Shown in pieces: positions 36,515 to 49,138 of a stretch of 64,000 bases of DNA (position 1 is its first letter; each line of letters begins with the position of its first letter). Below the pieces are notes generated by a model, which did not search any database, had not been told where the DNA came from, and worked only from the letters and a program-made list of their open reading frames with translations. The position numbers and the translations under genes are program-made. This DNA comes from Litorimonas taeanensis (lineage in GTDB: Bacteria; Pseudomonadota; Alphaproteobacteria; Caulobacterales; Maricaulaceae): positions 992,001 through 1,056,000 of the forward strand of contig NZ_RBII01000001.1 of NCBI RefSeq assembly GCF_003634015.1, given 5' to 3'.

Positions 36515-37282
36515 TTATTTATTCAAACGCCAAATCTCATATAGGCCGTCTATAGTCAGTTGCGAGTCATAATGCTGAATTGTCGCAGAAGCACCTTCAA
36601 ATAGCGACGCTACGCCGCCCGTGCCAATCACTGTAAAGTCACGACCGTCCTCTTCTTTGATCTTTTCGACTAAGCCATCAATCAGGCCTATATAACCCCA
36701 AAATATACCAGCCTGCATGGCTTCGACTGTATTTTTACCAACTATACGTTCAGGTTTACGAATTTCGATACGAGGCAGCTGAGCCGCAGCTTCGTGCAAG
36801 GCCTTGACGGATAGATTAATTCCAGGCGCAATAATACCACCTTCGAAACATCGATCAGCAGAGACAACATCAAAAGTCGTCGCCGTACCACTATCAATAA
36901 TTATCAAAGGCCCATCATACCGCGTTACGGCCCCTAATGTGGTAACCAATCTGTCTGCGCCGACTTGTTCAGGATTATCAATACGAACGCCTATTCCAAG
37001 CTTCACATCACTTTCTCCGACAATGATAGGGTCAACCTTTAAATGCCGGCGTACTAAATTACGCATATTGAAAAGTGACTGCGGTACCACTGTGGAAATG
37101 ACGCAATCTGAAATCGAGTCAAAACTAAGGTTTTGCATTTGTAACAACTGATGGAACCAAACCGCATACTCATCTGCTGTTCGCGTTGGGTCTGTAGCAA
37201 TGCGCCATTCAACGGCCCAATTATCACCATCATGAATGGCAAAGAGTGTGTTCGTATTGCCTGTATCGATGACTAATAACAT
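36515..37282 (-). CDS. coaX: Type III pantothenate kinase
   Basis: First step of coenzyme A synthesis. 255 residues of the ASKHA fold: phosphate loop [13 protein letters not shown] at the N terminus, [27 protein letters not shown] and [23 protein letters not shown]. This potassium-dependent, non-feedback-inhibited type is usual in Alphaproteobacteria, where coaX typically sits between birA and rnj at the end of the nuo operon. Confidence 0.96.
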   Translation of the reverse strand: MLLVIDTGNTNTLFAIHDGDNWAVEWRIATDPTRTADEYAVWFHQLLQMQNLSFDSISDCVISTVVPQSLFNMRNLVRRHLKVDPIIVGESDVKLGIGVRIDNPEQVGADRLVTTLGAVTRYDGPLIIIDSGTATTFDVVSADRCFEGGIIAPGINLSVKALHEAAAQLPRIEIRKPERIVGKNTVEAMQAGIFWGYIGLIDGLVEKIKEEDGRDFTVIGTGGVASLFEGASATIQHYDSQLTIDGLYEIWRLNK

Positions 37283-37300
37283 ACTCTCTCCATTAATCGT

Positions 37301-38029
37301 TTATAGCAGGACATCGCCGGCCACAATTTCTCTGATCGTGCCATCCGAGAGGCGGAGCCGCAATGCCCCATTGTCCGAAAGCGTCTCAAACGTCCCCGCA
37401 ACAATATCGCCGTCCAAATTCACTTTTATTACCTGACCCAAATTGGCGGCTTTATTCAACCACTCTTTATGAAACGGTCCAAAACCTTCAGTCTGTAATA
37501 CAGATAATTTCGTCCCAATTATTTGCGTGAGCTGCGCCAATATAGGGTCAGCGCCTGCATATAATGGCTCAGCATCATTCAAGTCGTTTTCAGACATATG
37601 CTCTAGAAGGTGAGTCGTGGGATAAGGTAAGTCATCAGGGTTGTGCTCCAAATTCATCCCCACGCCTATAACAAGCCAGCCTTCACCGCCCTCTAGGAGA
37701 ATTCCTGAAATTTTCGCGCCTTCGACCAAAACGTCATTTGGCCATTTTAGTGTAATTTTAGCAGGATCTATATAGGTCGACAAAACCTCGGTAACGGCCA
37801 AAGCGACGACGAAGCTAGCTAATGGTTTTGATATAAGCGGTCCCGACCATGGATAAATACCACTTGCAAAAAGATTGCCGGGCTTTGAAATCCAAGGACG
37901 GCCTCGCCGGCCACGGCCTGAATTTTGCAGTCCAGCCCTCACCCAACGCGGGCCAAATTCACCCTTGGCGGCTAAATCTTTAATATAGTCCTGCGTCGAC
38001 CCCAGTGTTTCAAAATATTCTAATTTCAA
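37301..38029 (-). CDS. birA: Biotin-[acetyl-CoA-carboxylase] ligase
   Basis: Attaches biotin to the carboxylase carrier protein. 242 residues, catalytic BPL domain only: GSTQDYIKDLA, biotinyl-AMP loop SGRGRRGRPWISKPGNL, LKWPNDVLVEGAKISGILLEG and GVGMNLEHNP. There is no N-terminal winged helix, so it cannot act as the biotin operon repressor as E. coli BirA does. The short C-terminal domain is present. Confidence 0.93.
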   Translation of the reverse strand: MKLEYFETLGSTQDYIKDLAAKGEFGPRWVRAGLQNSGRGRRGRPWISKPGNLFASGIYPWSGPLISKPLASFVVALAVTEVLSTYIDPAKITLKWPNDVLVEGAKISGILLEGGEGWLVIGVGMNLEHNPDDLPYPTTHLLEHMSENDLNDAEPLYAGADPILAQLTQIIGTKLSVLQTEGFGPFHKEWLNKAANLGQVIKVNLDGDIVAGTFETLSDNGALRLRLSDGTIREIVAGDVLL

Positions 38030-38051
38030 AACGAGTTATCCCGTCTAGCCT

Positions 38052-39488
38052 CTAAAACAGGCTAGCTGCGGCTTTGGCAATTAAACCTCGAGCATCGGTT
38101 GAGATTAATGGCAACAAAAGAACCGGTAAAATCAACAAGCCACTGACTAAGCTGAGGAAGCGTAAGTTACGCGGGGCTTCTACAAACTCATGACGCGTAT
38201 CTTCAAACCACATCGTTTTCACGACACGGAGATAATAGAAAGCACCAATAACCGAGGCCACTAAGGCAATCACGACTAACGGCATCAAACCTGCGTCAGC
38301 CGCTGGTAAAAAGGCAAACAGTTTACCAAAGAAGCCGAGCATTGGAGGAATTCCCATAAGTGAGAACATGAATAGCGTCATCAAAATCGCCATGCCGCGA
38401 TTAGACTTTGACAAACCGCCAAGGTCAGAAATTTGCTCGACCATTCCATCACGAATACGCATTTGTAATATGAGGGCAAAAACACCAATTGTTGTAATCA
38501 CATAAATACTCATAAAGGTCAGCATGCCTTGAACACCAGCCACAGTACCTGCCGCTAAAGGCACAAGAGCATACCCCATATTGGAAATTGAAGAGTAAGC
38601 CATGAGGCGCTTTATATTCGTCTGCTGCAAAGCCCCAAACACGCCTACAACCATGGATAACACTGAAATCACGACAATGACTTGCTGCCAGCTTGAAACA
38701 ATCCCTTCAAAAGGCCCGACCAAGACGCGGGCAATGAGAACCATCGCCGCAAACTTTGGTGCAGAGGCAAAGAAACCAGTTACAGGCGTCGGTGATCCCT
38801 CGTAAACATCTGGCGTCCACATGTGGAATGGTGCGGCAGAGATTTTAAACGCCAAACCGCAGAGTAAAAAGACCATCCCTGCGATGATACCTGGAGTTGT
38901 TCCAGAGTCGCTGACGACGGCGCCAATGGTGCCAAAATCCAAAGACCCTGTAAAACCATAAACCAAAGACGCACCATATAGAAGCAATCCGGATGATAAC
39001 GCCCCAAGGACAAAATATTTCAACCCTGCTTCTGAAGCGCGGAGGCTATCGCGGTTAAAGGCAGCCATAACGTAAAGTGCCAAAGACTGCATTTCGATAC
39101 CGATATAAAGTGAAAGCAGATTATTAGACGATGCCATTATCGACATGCCCAACACAGAATAAAGCGTGAGAACAGAATATTCATAACGCTCTAGTCGTTC
39201 TGTCTTAAAATATGACTTTGAAAATAAAAGCGCTGCCGCGGCCGCAAATCCAATAATCAGTTTTGCAAATTGGCTAAAACTATCGACGATCAAAGCTTCG
39301 TTGAAAGCGAACCCTTCAGGTTCTCCTAGAACATAGCTCATCAATGCAAAAACAATGAGAATGATAATAGCATAATAACGCGCAAAATCAGACCGGTCTT
39401 TACCGCCCCAATAGCCGAAGCCTAATAAGAGCGAAGCTGAAATTGCCAACCAGAGTTCTGGTGCGAAAAGTGACAGTGTTTGCAACAT
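38052..39488 (-). CDS. nuoN: NADH-quinone oxidoreductase subunit N
   Basis: Antiporter-like membrane subunit of complex I, one of three proton-pumping modules. 478 residues with about 14 membrane segments. Conserved segments: YIGIEMQSLALYVMAAF (Glu in helix 5), FKISAAPFHMWTPDVYEG, TNIKRLMAYSSISNMGYAL, and MGIPPMLGFFGK. Last gene of the nuo operon. Confidence 0.96.
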   Translation of the reverse strand: MLQTLSLFAPELWLAISASLLLGFGYWGGKDRSDFARYYAIIILIVFALMSYVLGEPEGFAFNEALIVDSFSQFAKLIIGFAAAAALLFSKSYFKTERLERYEYSVLTLYSVLGMSIMASSNNLLSLYIGIEMQSLALYVMAAFNRDSLRASEAGLKYFVLGALSSGLLLYGASLVYGFTGSLDFGTIGAVVSDSGTTPGIIAGMVFLLCGLAFKISAAPFHMWTPDVYEGSPTPVTGFFASAPKFAAMVLIARVLVGPFEGIVSSWQQVIVVISVLSMVVGVFGALQQTNIKRLMAYSSISNMGYALVPLAAGTVAGVQGMLTFMSIYVITTIGVFALILQMRIRDGMVEQISDLGGLSKSNRGMAILMTLFMFSLMGIPPMLGFFGKLFAFLPAADAGLMPLVVIALVASVIGAFYYLRVVKTMWFEDTRHEFVEAPRNLRFLSLVSGLLILPVLLLPLISTDARGLIAKAAASLF

Positions 39489-39490
39489 GG

Positions 39491-41026
39491 CTAGTTCACC
39501 TCCACCACGGTTGTGGCAGCATTAAAATTGGTAATCAGGTTCTCAACAGAGGCCGCAGTAATATCCGTTATCAAAGAGGGATATACACCTAAAACCAATG
39601 TCATAATCGCGAGCGGCGTAAGAATTGCCCATTCACGTCGGGTTAAATCCGCAATGCCTTCGAGTTTCTCGTTTACAGTCTCTCCAAACACAACTTCACG
39701 GTAGAGATATAGTGCGTAAACCGCAGACAAAATCATCCCAAAGGCGGCACCGAAAGCAAGCCATGGGTTAACCTGATAAGCCCCGACCATGGTCAGAATT
39801 TCACCGACGAAACCTGATGTGCCCGGTAGGCCCACATTCGCCATAGTGAAGAGTAAGAAGAAAGCGGCATAGACAGGCATCTTGCTAACAAGACCACCGT
39901 AAAAAGCGATCTCCCGAGTATGCATTCTGTCATAAATTACGCCAACCAAGAAGAAGAGCGCGCCAGAAATAACACCATGTGATAGCATCTGGAAGATACC
40001 GCCCTGTATACCTTGTAAGTTAAAAGCAAATATACCGAGAGTTACAAAGCCCATATGCGCCACCGAAGAATAGGCAATCAGCTTTTTCATGTCTGTCTGT
40101 CGGTAAGCAACAAGTGAGGTATAAATAATCGCGATAACACTCATCCAATAAATTATTGGAGCGAGCTCTAAGCTAGCATTCGGGAATAATGTTAAAGAGA
40201 AGCGTAAAAATCCATATCCGCCAAGTTTCAACAAAATACCGGCCAAAATCACAGAGCCTGCCGTTGGCGCTTGAACGTGAGCATCCGGCAACCAAGTGTG
40301 GACGGGCCACATTGGCATCTTCACAGCAAAGGATGCAAAGAAAGCCAACCAGAGCCAAGTCTGTGCCCCAAGGGGAACCTTAAGCTCGTTAATCAAAACC
40401 CGCATATCTGTTGTCGGTTCGCCAAATTGCTGTCCACTAAGATTATAAAGGTAAATAATGGCAGCAAGCATCAAAACTGAACCAAGGAGCGTATATAGAA
40501 AGAATTTATAAGACGCATAGACTCGGTTCTTACCGCCCCAAACCCCAATGATAATGAACATTGGGATAAGCACTGCCTCAAAGAACAGATAGAATAAAAC
40601 CATATCCAAGGCACAGAACACGCCAATGACAAGACTTTCCAGAATAAGAAATGCTGCCATATATTCGAGCAGGCGTTCTTTAATCGAAGTCTGGCTTGCA
40701 AAAATACAGAGCGGTGTCAGGAAGGTCGTCAACAAGACGAAAAGAATAGAAATACCATCAACGCCAAGTCGATATTCAATGCCACCGCCAAGCCAAGGGG
40801 AGTCTTCTTCAAATTGGAAACCCGCATTGGTCGGATCAAAATCTATCACCAAAAGAAGTGAAATAAAGAAAACGACTGAGGAGACGAACAACGCCACCAT
40901 GACAGAGTTTTTCTCTAATTGTTCTTGCGCTTCAGGTTTCGCTATGCGTGACCAAAATAGGAGCAAGACACCGACCACGAGCGGCGTGAATGTAAGAAAG
41001 GATAGAACAGGAACATCATTAAACAT
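39491..41026 (-). CDS. nuoM: NADH-quinone oxidoreductase subunit M
   Basis: Antiporter-like proton-pumping subunit. 511 residues with about 14 membrane segments: [20 protein letters not shown] with the key Glu, [57 protein letters not shown] and [13 protein letters not shown]. It follows nuoL by 1 bp. Confidence 0.97.
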   Translation of the reverse strand: MFNDVPVLSFLTFTPLVVGVLLLFWSRIAKPEAQEQLEKNSVMVALFVSSVVFFISLLLVIDFDPTNAGFQFEEDSPWLGGGIEYRLGVDGISILFVLLTTFLTPLCIFASQTSIKERLLEYMAAFLILESLVIGVFCALDMVLFYLFFEAVLIPMFIIIGVWGGKNRVYASYKFFLYTLLGSVLMLAAIIYLYNLSGQQFGEPTTDMRVLINELKVPLGAQTWLWLAFFASFAVKMPMWPVHTWLPDAHVQAPTAGSVILAGILLKLGGYGFLRFSLTLFPNASLELAPIIYWMSVIAIIYTSLVAYRQTDMKKLIAYSSVAHMGFVTLGIFAFNLQGIQGGIFQMLSHGVISGALFFLVGVIYDRMHTREIAFYGGLVSKMPVYAAFFLLFTMANVGLPGTSGFVGEILTMVGAYQVNPWLAFGAAFGMILSAVYALYLYREVVFGETVNEKLEGIADLTRREWAILTPLAIMTLVLGVYPSLITDITAASVENLITNFNAATTVVEVN

Positions 41027-41027
41027 A

Positions 41028-43106
41028 TCAGCCCCCTATTCCGCGAAAGGCAACGACAATGAGCACAGCGACCCCAAGCAACATGATAAAGGCATAATGA
41101 TAGAGATAGCCCGATTGAATCTTTGAAAGACGTTTAGATGTATTTGCGGCAAGTTTGGCAAAACCATTAGGGCCATAGCCATCAATGATTTTCTCATCAC
41201 CAATTTTCCAGAACTTATCGCCCAAGAATTTCGTGAACTTCACAATTGTGGCATCATATAATTCGTCAATATACCACTTATTCAAAAGGAAGCGATACAT
41301 AACGCCGCCGCCTGTTTCTTCGATAGTGGCAATCTTATCCTCAACGCTGCCCCGGATATACATGAACCATGCAATAACAAAGCCTGTTACAGACATAACA
41401 AGAGGTAAGAGCAGCACCCAAAACGGATATCCATGAACTTTAGCAAAGAGCCACCCAAACAAACCTCCAGGATGTGGTTCCGCATGATGGCCATCGCTAG
41501 CATGAGTTTCTGCCGCCGCAACCATATATTCTGGAGCTAGCGCAGCATGGTGGTCCCCTGCGGCAATTGGTAAAGCCCCGTGCCAGAAGTCACCCGTATT
41601 TCCCATAAAATATTTATAGAAAATAGCGCCTGCAAACACGGCACCAAGGCTTAAAAGAACGAGAGGCAATCGCATTACCCAAGGGCTTTCATGGGCATGG
41701 TCAAGCGTATGATGATCACCGCGAAAATTACCGTGGAACGTCATAAAGATTAAACGCCAACTATAGAAACTCGTCATAAGTGCCGCGACAAGACCAATCC
41801 AGAAGGCAAAAGCTGCCGCATTACTCTCAGCCGCTCCCGAATAGGCCGCTTCAATAATGGCATCTTTAGAGAAAAACCCTGCAAAACCGATAGACGTACC
41901 CGGAATACCAATACCCGTAATGGCGAGGGTTCCGATAATCATAGCCGCATATGTCCATGGTACTTTTTTACGAATACCACCCATTTGGCGCATATCTTGT
42001 TCATGATGCAGCGCATGAATAACAGAGCCTGCACATAGGAATAATAGCGCCTTAAAGAAAGCGTGCGTGAACAGATGGAACATAGCGGCATTATAGGCCC
42101 CTACCCCTGCAGCGAAGAACATATAGCCAAGCTGTGAACAGGTCGAATAGGCAATGACCCGCTTAATATCATTCTGTACCAAAGCCACTGTCGCCGCGAA
42201 TAACGCCGTAAAGGCTCCCATAGCGGTAATGAAACCAGATGTTATTGGCGCAACTTCATAAATTGGATGCGCACGACAAACGAGGAAAACACCAGCAGTC
42301 ACCATAGTCGCCGCATGGATAAGGGCTGACACAGGTGTTGGGCCTTCCATCGCGTCAGGCAACCACACATGCAGAACAAATTGAGCTGACTTACCCATTG
42401 CTCCAATAAACAGAAGCGCCGCGATCAATTCCATGGCGTTAAATTCCATTCCAAGGAAAGGTAGGCGCCTGTCAGCATTATCTGCGATGGCGCTAAAGAC
42501 CGTATCAAACTCAACAGAACCAAAGACGAGGAAGATAGTCATAACGCCTAACGCCAATCCAACGTCACCCACACGGTTGGTAACAAAGGCTTTTATGGCA
42601 GCCGCATTAGCAGACGGTTTTTTATAGTAATAACCAATCAAAAGATATGACGCGAGACCAACACCTTCCCAACCAAAGAACAACTGAATGAAGTTATCGG
42701 ACGTGACCAACATTAACATGGCAAATGTAAAGAGAGACAAGTAAGCGAAGAATCGTGGCTTATAATTATCATCCTCCATATAGCCCCAGCTATAAAGATG
42801 AACGAGCGCCGAAACAGAGTTCACGACCACCAACATCACGGCTGTTAGTGTATCAATTTTGAAGGCCCAATTCGCCTTCATATCACCAACATCCATCCAT
42901 CTCAGCACATCTACTTGCGCTTCATTGTGCCCAAAGCCGACCTTAAACAAAGCGACCCATGACAAAAGTGCTGATACAAATAAGAGGCCCGTGGTTAGGC
43001 TCATAGAAAATTTTTCATTCAGGAACTGTTTGCCAAAACGTGTGCCTAATAATCCAGCAATAATCGCGCCGAGAAGCGGAGCAAAGACGATAATTTGATA
43101 CAACAT
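41028..43106 (-). CDS. nuoL: NADH-quinone oxidoreductase subunit L
   Basis: The distal antiporter-like subunit, carrying the long lateral helix. 692 residues with about 16 membrane segments: [72 protein letters not shown] and [17 protein letters not shown] His-rich loop ([14 protein letters not shown]) occurs around residues 530-545, before the C-terminal part. It follows nuoK by 4 bp. Confidence 0.97.
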   Translation of the reverse strand: MLYQIIVFAPLLGAIIAGLLGTRFGKQFLNEKFSMSLTTGLLFVSALLSWVALFKVGFGHNEAQVDVLRWMDVGDMKANWAFKIDTLTAVMLVVVNSVSALVHLYSWGYMEDDNYKPRFFAYLSLFTFAMLMLVTSDNFIQLFFGWEGVGLASYLLIGYYYKKPSANAAAIKAFVTNRVGDVGLALGVMTIFLVFGSVEFDTVFSAIADNADRRLPFLGMEFNAMELIAALLFIGAMGKSAQFVLHVWLPDAMEGPTPVSALIHAATMVTAGVFLVCRAHPIYEVAPITSGFITAMGAFTALFAATVALVQNDIKRVIAYSTCSQLGYMFFAAGVGAYNAAMFHLFTHAFFKALLFLCAGSVIHALHHEQDMRQMGGIRKKVPWTYAAMIIGTLAITGIGIPGTSIGFAGFFSKDAIIEAAYSGAAESNAAAFAFWIGLVAALMTSFYSWRLIFMTFHGNFRGDHHTLDHAHESPWVMRLPLVLLSLGAVFAGAIFYKYFMGNTGDFWHGALPIAAGDHHAALAPEYMVAAAETHASDGHHAEPHPGGLFGWLFAKVHGYPFWVLLLPLVMSVTGFVIAWFMYIRGSVEDKIATIEETGGGVMYRFLLNKWYIDELYDATIVKFTKFLGDKFWKIGDEKIIDGYGPNGFAKLAANTSKRLSKIQSGYLYHYAFIMLLGVAVLIVVAFRGIGG

Positions 43107-43110
43107 GCCC

Positions 43111-43437
43111 TTAGCCCTTCATCAGGTCGATGTTTTCGACCGCGATGTTACCGCGATTTCGGAAATACACCACCAGAATAGCCAAACCAACAGCAGCCTC
43201 AGCGGCAGCGACGGTTAGAATAAACAAGGCAAAGATTTGCCCGGCCATAGGGTCATTCGTACCGACCTCAGCCATATGGGTTGAAAACGCAACGAAGTTA
43301 ATATTCACAGCCAAAAGAATGAGTTCAACGCACATCAAAATAATAATGACGTTTTTACGGTTTACGAAAATGCCGAAAACCCCGATTGTAAATAAGATCG
43401 CCGCAACGACCAGATAATGTGACAGCCCAATAACCAT
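43111..43437 (-). CDS. nuoK: NADH-quinone oxidoreductase subunit K
   Basis: Small three-helix membrane subunit of the proton path. 108 residues: [48 protein letters not shown] contains the conserved Glu of helix 2, and a second conserved Glu is in [14 protein letters not shown]. Confidence 0.97.
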   Translation of the reverse strand: MVIGLSHYLVVAAILFTIGVFGIFVNRKNVIIILMCVELILLAVNINFVAFSTHMAEVGTNDPMAGQIFALFILTVAAAEAAVGLAILVVYFRNRGNIAVENIDLMKG

Positions 43438-43446
43438 GATCTGCTC

Positions 43447-44046
43447 CTATCCGAGGCCTTGGCCAGGTTCGATATCGATAAGCTCAACACCGTCCTCGCG
43501 CGTTCGTGCCATTTGATCCATGGCATTTTGTTTTCTAACCCCTTCGCGCTCACGAAGAGTCAATACGATTGCACCAATCATGGCGACCAACAGCACAATC
43601 CCTGCCGCCTCAAACATACCAGCATATTGAGTATAAAGGACCTCTCCGAAACGTTCGAGGTTGGATTCATCTAATTCACGCACAACAACCGTTTGAGTCT
43701 CGCCGGCTACATAGGCGCCGCCGACCAAAATCATCTCCAAGAGCAATATTGCAGCCACTAACGCGCCCATTGGCAAATATGACAAAAAGCCTTGTTTCAA
43801 CTCAACGAAATCAACGTCGAGCATCATAACGACAAACAAGAATAACACAGCGACAGCCCCAACATACACCATCACTAAAAGCAAAGCTAAAAACTCTGCC
43901 CCCATTAGGATGAACAATCCTGCCGCAGAAAAGAAAGTTAGGATCAAATACATAACAGAATGCACGGGGTTACGCGCAGCAACCACCATAAAGGCAGCCG
44001 CAACGGCAACGGCCGCGAGCAAATAAAATGAGAGAGCAATAATCAC
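43447..44046 (-). CDS. nuoJ: NADH-quinone oxidoreductase subunit J
   Basis: Membrane subunit with five helices; its third helix takes part in the conformational coupling of complex I. 199 residues: VVAARNPVHSVMYLILTFFSAAGLFILMGAEFLALLLVMVYVGAVAVLFLFVVMMLDVD is typical. A 54-bp spacer separates it from nuoI, the widest inside the operon. Confidence 0.96.
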   Translation of the reverse strand: MIIALSFYLLAAVAVAAAFMVVAARNPVHSVMYLILTFFSAAGLFILMGAEFLALLLVMVYVGAVAVLFLFVVMMLDVDFVELKQGFLSYLPMGALVAAILLLEMILVGGAYVAGETQTVVVRELDESNLERFGEVLYTQYAGMFEAAGIVLLVAMIGAIVLTLREREGVRKQNAMDQMARTREDGVELIDIEPGQGLG

Positions 44047-44100
44047 GATTTCAGGTCCTTTTGCTGATTTTGATTCAGCTGATAATCCTTTGTGGCGGCT

Positions 44101-44598
44101 TTAACGATATGGGGCATCTAAGGCCAGATTTTTAGCAATTTCACGCTCCCAGCGATCTCCATTCGCAAGCAGCTTGTCCTTGTCATAATAAAGTTCTTCG
44201 CGGGTTTCAGTCGCAAATTCATAATTAGGTCCCTCAACAATAGCGTCTACGGGGCACGCTTCTTGGCAAAGTCCGCAGTAAATACATTTGACCATATCGA
44301 TATCATAGCGCGTTGTGCGGCGTGATCCATCTGGACGAGGTTCTGCTTCAATCATAATGGCCTGAGCCGGACAGATTGCTTCGCAAAGCTTACAAGCGAT
44401 ACAACGTTCTTCACCACTCGCATAACGTCGAAGCGCATGCTCTCCGCGAAAACGTGGAGAAATCGGGCCTTTCTCAAAAGGGTAATTAATGGTTACCTTT
44501 GGACGGAAGAAATATTTCATCGCCAACACAAAAGCGCCAATAAAATCAAGGAGCAAAGCGCCTCGAGCCGCTTGTTTAATTCGGGCTATATTCATCAC
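44101..44598 (-). CDS. nuoI: NADH-quinone oxidoreductase subunit I (8Fe ferredoxin-like)
   Basis: Carries clusters N6a and N6b, passing electrons to NuoB. 165 residues. Two CxxCxxCxxxCP motifs: Cys66/69/72/76 and Cys105/108/111/115. The N-terminal amphipathic helix lies against the membrane. Two adjacent ATG codons (44598 and 44595) are possible starts. Confidence 0.97.
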   Translation of the reverse strand: MMNIARIKQAARGALLLDFIGAFVLAMKYFFRPKVTINYPFEKGPISPRFRGEHALRRYASGEERCIACKLCEAICPAQAIMIEAEPRPDGSRRTTRYDIDMVKCIYCGLCQEACPVDAIVEGPNYEFATETREELYYDKDKLLANGDRWEREIAKNLALDAPYR

Positions 44599-44604
44599 AG
44601 TCCC

Positions 44605-45726
44605 CTAAATCTTGTCGCTAAGAAAAACAACGAATGTGGAGACGAACACGACCGCCAATAAGGACGTAGGTAAGAATACTTTCCACCCTAAACGCATCAA
44701 TTGGTCATAGCGGTAACGCGGTACAATCGCCTTCACCATAGCAAATAAGAAAAACAAGAAAGAGGTTTTCAAAAAGAACCAAAAGAAAGGCGGGAAAATT
44801 TGGAAACCAAATTCAACAGGCGCGTGCCAGCCCCCCAAGAATAAAATTGTCATCATAGAGCAAAGCAGCATGATGTTCACATATTCGCCAAAGAAGTACA
44901 TCAAGAAAGGTGTTGAAGAATACTCAACCTGATACCCAGCAACCAATTCAGATTCCGCTTCGGGCAAATCAAATGGTGGACGGTTCGATTCCGCCAGTGC
45001 TGAGATAAAGAACAGCACACCCATATAAAACATAACAGGAAATAAAAGTAGGTTCCAAAGACCATATTCGCCGACAGGGTTTAAGCGGAACATATTCCAG
45101 TTAAACAAACCACCTGATTGCTGATTAACAATATCAGTTAGGTTCATAGACCCAGCCAAGAAAATCACCGTCAGAATGATGAAGCCAATCGATACCTCAT
45201 AAGAGACCATTTGCGCAGCAGACCGTAGCGCGCCCATAAAAGGATACTTCGAATTGGATGCCCAGCCCCCGATAATAATGCCATAAACACCAAGCGAGCT
45301 GATCGCGAGAACGTATAAAACACCAATATTAATATCAGAAATGACCCAACCAGGAGCCACAGGAATAACCGCCCAAGCCAAAAATGCCATAACGAGGGTC
45401 AACACAGGCGCTAGGATAAAGAGAAACTTATCGGATCCAGCAGGGACAACAATCTCTTTGAAGAAAAACTTCAAGGCATCTGCAATTGTTTGCAAGAGAC
45501 CAAACGCCCCCACCACATTGGGGCCTCGGCGCATATGAACAGCAGCCCATATTTTCCGGTCAGCAAGGACGAGCGCCGCAACAAGCAGCGCCAAAACCAA
45601 AACAAAACCAAGAACTTGCAAGAACTTCAACCCAAACCAAAGTAGTGGGTCTAATTCCCCCCAGAACGCTCCTGTCGCAGAAATCGGAGCCTGAACAGCA
45701 GTCATTATTGTTAAAAGATCAGCCAT
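44605..45726 (-). CDS. nuoH: NADH-quinone oxidoreductase subunit H
   Basis: Eight-helix membrane subunit forming much of the quinone chamber with NuoB and NuoD. 373 residues: [86 protein letters not shown] and [14 protein letters not shown]-type [17 protein letters not shown]. Its start overlaps the nuoG stop by one base. Confidence 0.97.
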   Translation of the reverse strand: MADLLTIMTAVQAPISATGAFWGELDPLLWFGLKFLQVLGFVLVLALLVAALVLADRKIWAAVHMRRGPNVVGAFGLLQTIADALKFFFKEIVVPAGSDKFLFILAPVLTLVMAFLAWAVIPVAPGWVISDINIGVLYVLAISSLGVYGIIIGGWASNSKYPFMGALRSAAQMVSYEVSIGFIILTVIFLAGSMNLTDIVNQQSGGLFNWNMFRLNPVGEYGLWNLLLFPVMFYMGVLFFISALAESNRPPFDLPEAESELVAGYQVEYSSTPFLMYFFGEYVNIMLLCSMMTILFLGGWHAPVEFGFQIFPPFFWFFLKTSFLFFLFAMVKAIVPRYRYDQLMRLGWKVFLPTSLLAVVFVSTFVVFLSDKI

Positions 45727-47828
45727 TATTCCGCCGCCTCTTTCACATCATCGCCCGATATCACAGCGGAGCACTCGGCCATCACAGTCGAAGCCCGCGC
45801 AATGGGGTTTGTCATATAAAAATCTGTAACTGGATTTAAAAGAGCCGCATCAGACAAGTCGCCTGCAACGCCCATGGCTTTCGGATCAAAGGAGTCTACA
45901 CCTTCAATACCTGCCGCCTTATCAAGGCTCATAAAGCTTGGGTGATCGGCAAAGAGAACTTCCCGCAATGCGTTTAAATTATCATAAGGCAGAGTACGGT
46001 TCATATGACCTGAAAGTGCGCGAATAATCGCCCAATCTTCTTTGGCTTCACCTTTCGGTGCAACGGCGCGAGAGCCGAGCTGTACGCGGCCTTCCATATT
46101 CACATATATCCCGTCTTTTTCCGTGTAAGCTGCACCCGGTAAAATCACGTCAGCAACATGCGCACCATTGTCGCCATGATGCCCCTGATAAACAACAAAA
46201 GCATTCTTAAGCTTTGATGTATCGATTTCATCAGCCGCTAAGAGATAGACGGTCTCAATATCACCTGACACAGCGCCATCTAGAATCTCATCAGTTGACT
46301 TGCCCCCCTCACCCGGAATGAAACCCATGTCTAAACCAGCAACACGAGAGGCCGCTGTGTGAAGCACATTAAAGCCATTCCAATCAGCACGCACAACTTT
46401 GGACGCCACTTGACCAATAGCATTCAATAGCGCTTTGCCAGCTTCACCACGGAGCGCATTTGCTCCTACAATGATGACTGGGTTCTTTGCCGCCTTAAAT
46501 GTTTTTGCAAACCCTTTGCGTGCCTTTGTGAACTTGTCCAAATCTGCCGCAGAGGAGCCAATATGTTCATATTCGTAAGTCAAATCAGCCGCTTCACCAA
46601 TCACGCCGATTTCTGTCCCACCTGAAAGCCAAGCTTTACGAATACGTGTATTCACAAGCGGCGCCTCATGACGCGGGTTCGTGCCAATGAGCAAAATTGC
46701 GTCCGCCTCTTCAACACCCGCAATCGTCGTGTTGAATAAATAAGATTGACGCGCCCCGCCCCCTAAAATGGATCCATCTTGTCGACAGTCTAAATTCTGA
46801 ATCCCCAATCCATTTGATAAGTCTTTGAGCGCTTTCAAACTCTCCGCATCACACATATCCCCTGCGATAACGCCAATTTTTTCAACATCTCCAGACATTT
46901 TAGTCGCGACAACAGCTAAGGCTTCGTCCCAACTGGCTGGACGCAATTTACCATTTTCGCGGATAAACGGGCGGTCAAGGCGTTGACGTGCAAGACCATC
47001 CCAAACGAAACGTGTTTTATCAGAAATCCACTCTTCGTTCACATCATCATTGACGACAGGCAAAATACGTAGAACAGCTCCGCGGCGACTATCAATACGA
47101 ATATTAGACCCCACCGCATCCATTACATCGACGGATTCCATCTTTTCAAGTTCCCAAGGCCGAGCATTAAAGGCGTAAGGCTTGGATGTCAGCGCGCCGA
47201 CTGGACAAAGATCGATAACATTACCAGAAAGCTCAGACGTCAATGATTGCTCAAGATATGTTGTAATCTCAGCATCTTCTCCGCGTGAAGCAAGACCAAT
47301 TTCCTGAACCCCTGCAACCTCAGTTACGAAACGTACACAGCGCGTACACTGAATACAGCGGGTCATAATCGTATTAACGAGTGGCCCCATATTTTTATCA
47401 TCTACGGCGCGTTTATTTTCTTCGAAACGCGAACTGTCGCGGCCATAAGCCATCGCTTGGTCCTGAAGGTCACATTCGCCGCCTTGGTCACAAATTGGGC
47501 AATCCAATGGGTGATTGATAAGCAGGAATTCCATCACGCCTTCACGGGCTTTTTTCACCGTTTCAGAATTCGTACGAATATGCGCAGGCGTACCGTCGCG
47601 GTTCGGGCGAAGGTCATTGACGGTTAGCGCGCATGAAGCTTGCGGCTTTGGTGCACCGACCCACTCAACAAGGCACATACGGCAGTTACCAGCGACAGAC
47701 AGACGTTCGTGGTAACAGAAGCGCGGAATTTCTGCGCCGCCAAATTCTTCGCAGGCTTGCATTAATGTATATTCGCCGGGCACATCGTGCTCGACACCAT
47801 CAATCATGATTTTGCGTAGCTCAGACAT
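45726..47828 (-). CDS. nuoG: NADH-quinone oxidoreductase subunit G
   Basis: Peripheral-arm subunit with several Fe-S clusters. 700 residues: an N-terminal 2Fe-2S ferredoxin domain ([18 protein letters not shown]), the His-ligated 4Fe-4S site ([21 protein letters not shown]), two further Cys groups ([10 protein letters not shown] and [11 protein letters not shown]), then a molybdopterin-oxidoreductase-like domain without cofactor from about 220. The extra N7 cluster motif of E. coli was not seen, as in mitochondria. Confidence 0.96.
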   Translation of the reverse strand: MSELRKIMIDGVEHDVPGEYTLMQACEEFGGAEIPRFCYHERLSVAGNCRMCLVEWVGAPKPQASCALTVNDLRPNRDGTPAHIRTNSETVKKAREGVMEFLLINHPLDCPICDQGGECDLQDQAMAYGRDSSRFEENKRAVDDKNMGPLVNTIMTRCIQCTRCVRFVTEVAGVQEIGLASRGEDAEITTYLEQSLTSELSGNVIDLCPVGALTSKPYAFNARPWELEKMESVDVMDAVGSNIRIDSRRGAVLRILPVVNDDVNEEWISDKTRFVWDGLARQRLDRPFIRENGKLRPASWDEALAVVATKMSGDVEKIGVIAGDMCDAESLKALKDLSNGLGIQNLDCRQDGSILGGGARQSYLFNTTIAGVEEADAILLIGTNPRHEAPLVNTRIRKAWLSGGTEIGVIGEAADLTYEYEHIGSSAADLDKFTKARKGFAKTFKAAKNPVIIVGANALRGEAGKALLNAIGQVASKVVRADWNGFNVLHTAASRVAGLDMGFIPGEGGKSTDEILDGAVSGDIETVYLLAADEIDTSKLKNAFVVYQGHHGDNGAHVADVILPGAAYTEKDGIYVNMEGRVQLGSRAVAPKGEAKEDWAIIRALSGHMNRTLPYDNLNALREVLFADHPSFMSLDKAAGIEGVDSFDPKAMGVAGDLSDAALLNPVTDFYMTNPIARASTVMAECSAVISGDDVKEAAE

Positions 47829-47830
47829 AT

Positions 47831-49138
47831 CTACTCCGCCGCCTGCACGAATACGGGTTTATTCGCACGATATAAATCTATGCGTTCTTCAATCTCATGA
47901 CGGAAGTGACGGATTAAGCCCTGAATAGGCCATGCCGCCGCGTCACCAAGTGCGCAAATTGTGTGACCCTCGACTTGCTTAGTCACATCGAGAAGCATAT
48001 CAATTTCAGAGGTTTCAGCATTACCCGCGACCATACGTTCCATAACGCGCCACATCCAACCCGTACCCTCACGGCAAGGTGTACACTGACCACAGCTCTC
48101 ATGCTTGTAGAAATAGCTTAACCGCGCAATCGCTTTAATCACATCCGTGGACTTATCCATGACGATGACAGCGGCTGTGCCCAATCCTGATTGTTGCTCA
48201 CGCAATGCATCAAAATCCATTAACACCGTATCGCAGATTTCCTTTGGCAGTAGCGGAACAGAGGAACCACCTGGAATAACGCACTTCAAATTATCCCATC
48301 CACCACGAACACCGCCTGCATATTCTTCAAGAAGTGTCTTCATAGGAATTGAAAGAGCTTCTTCAATATTACAAGGCTTGCTAACATGACCAGAGATAGA
48401 AAAGACCTTGGTACCTTTATTGTTATCACGGCCAAATTGAGTCCACCAATCGACGCCGCGACGTAAGATTGTTGGCACGACAGCAATAGACTCAACATTA
48501 TTCACAGTAGTCGGACAACCGTAAAGGCCAGCCCCCGCTGGGAATGGTGGCTTTAATCGAGGTTGTCCTTTTTTGCCCTCAAGAGATTCGAGCAGAGCCG
48601 TCTCCTCACCGCAAATATAAGCCCCCGCCCCATGATGCATATAAATGTCAAAATCATAACCTGTGCCACAAGCGTTTTTGCCAACTAGCCCCGCAGCATA
48701 GGCCTCATCAATCGCAGCCTGTAAGCGGTTGCGCTCAAGAATATACTCACCGCGCAAATAGATGTAACAGGCTTTGGCTTGCATGGCGAATGACGCAACT
48801 AGGCAACCCTCAATCAACAAGTGCGGATCATGACGAAGAATATCGCGGTCTTTACAAGACCCGGGCTCAGACTCATCAGCATTAACCACAAGATAATGTG
48901 GACGTTTTCCGACTTCTTTCGGCATGAAAGACCACTTAAGACCTGTCGGGAAACCCGCGCCGCCGCGCCCGCGAAGGCCCGAGGCTTTAACTTGATTAAT
49001 AAGCCAATCTTTGCCCTGCTCAAGCATAGCTGAAGTGCCATACCATGCACCGCGATCACGAGCCGCATCCAACCGCCAATCTTTCAAACCATAAAGGTTT
49101 TGAAAAATCCGGTCCTTATCCTGTAACAATTCAGCCAT
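47831..49138 (-). CDS. nuoF: NADH-quinone oxidoreductase subunit F
   Basis: NADH-oxidising flavoprotein with FMN and cluster N3. 435 residues: [20 protein letters not shown] (nucleotide loop), [48 protein letters not shown], and the cluster ligands in [16 protein letters not shown] plus a later Cys in [13 protein letters not shown]. It overlaps the nuoE stop by one base. Confidence 0.97.
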   Translation of the reverse strand: MAELLQDKDRIFQNLYGLKDWRLDAARDRGAWYGTSAMLEQGKDWLINQVKASGLRGRGGAGFPTGLKWSFMPKEVGKRPHYLVVNADESEPGSCKDRDILRHDPHLLIEGCLVASFAMQAKACYIYLRGEYILERNRLQAAIDEAYAAGLVGKNACGTGYDFDIYMHHGAGAYICGEETALLESLEGKKGQPRLKPPFPAGAGLYGCPTTVNNVESIAVVPTILRRGVDWWTQFGRDNNKGTKVFSISGHVSKPCNIEEALSIPMKTLLEEYAGGVRGGWDNLKCVIPGGSSVPLLPKEICDTVLMDFDALREQQSGLGTAAVIVMDKSTDVIKAIARLSYFYKHESCGQCTPCREGTGWMWRVMERMVAGNAETSEIDMLLDVTKQVEGHTICALGDAAAWPIQGLIRHFRHEIEERIDLYRANKPVFVQAAE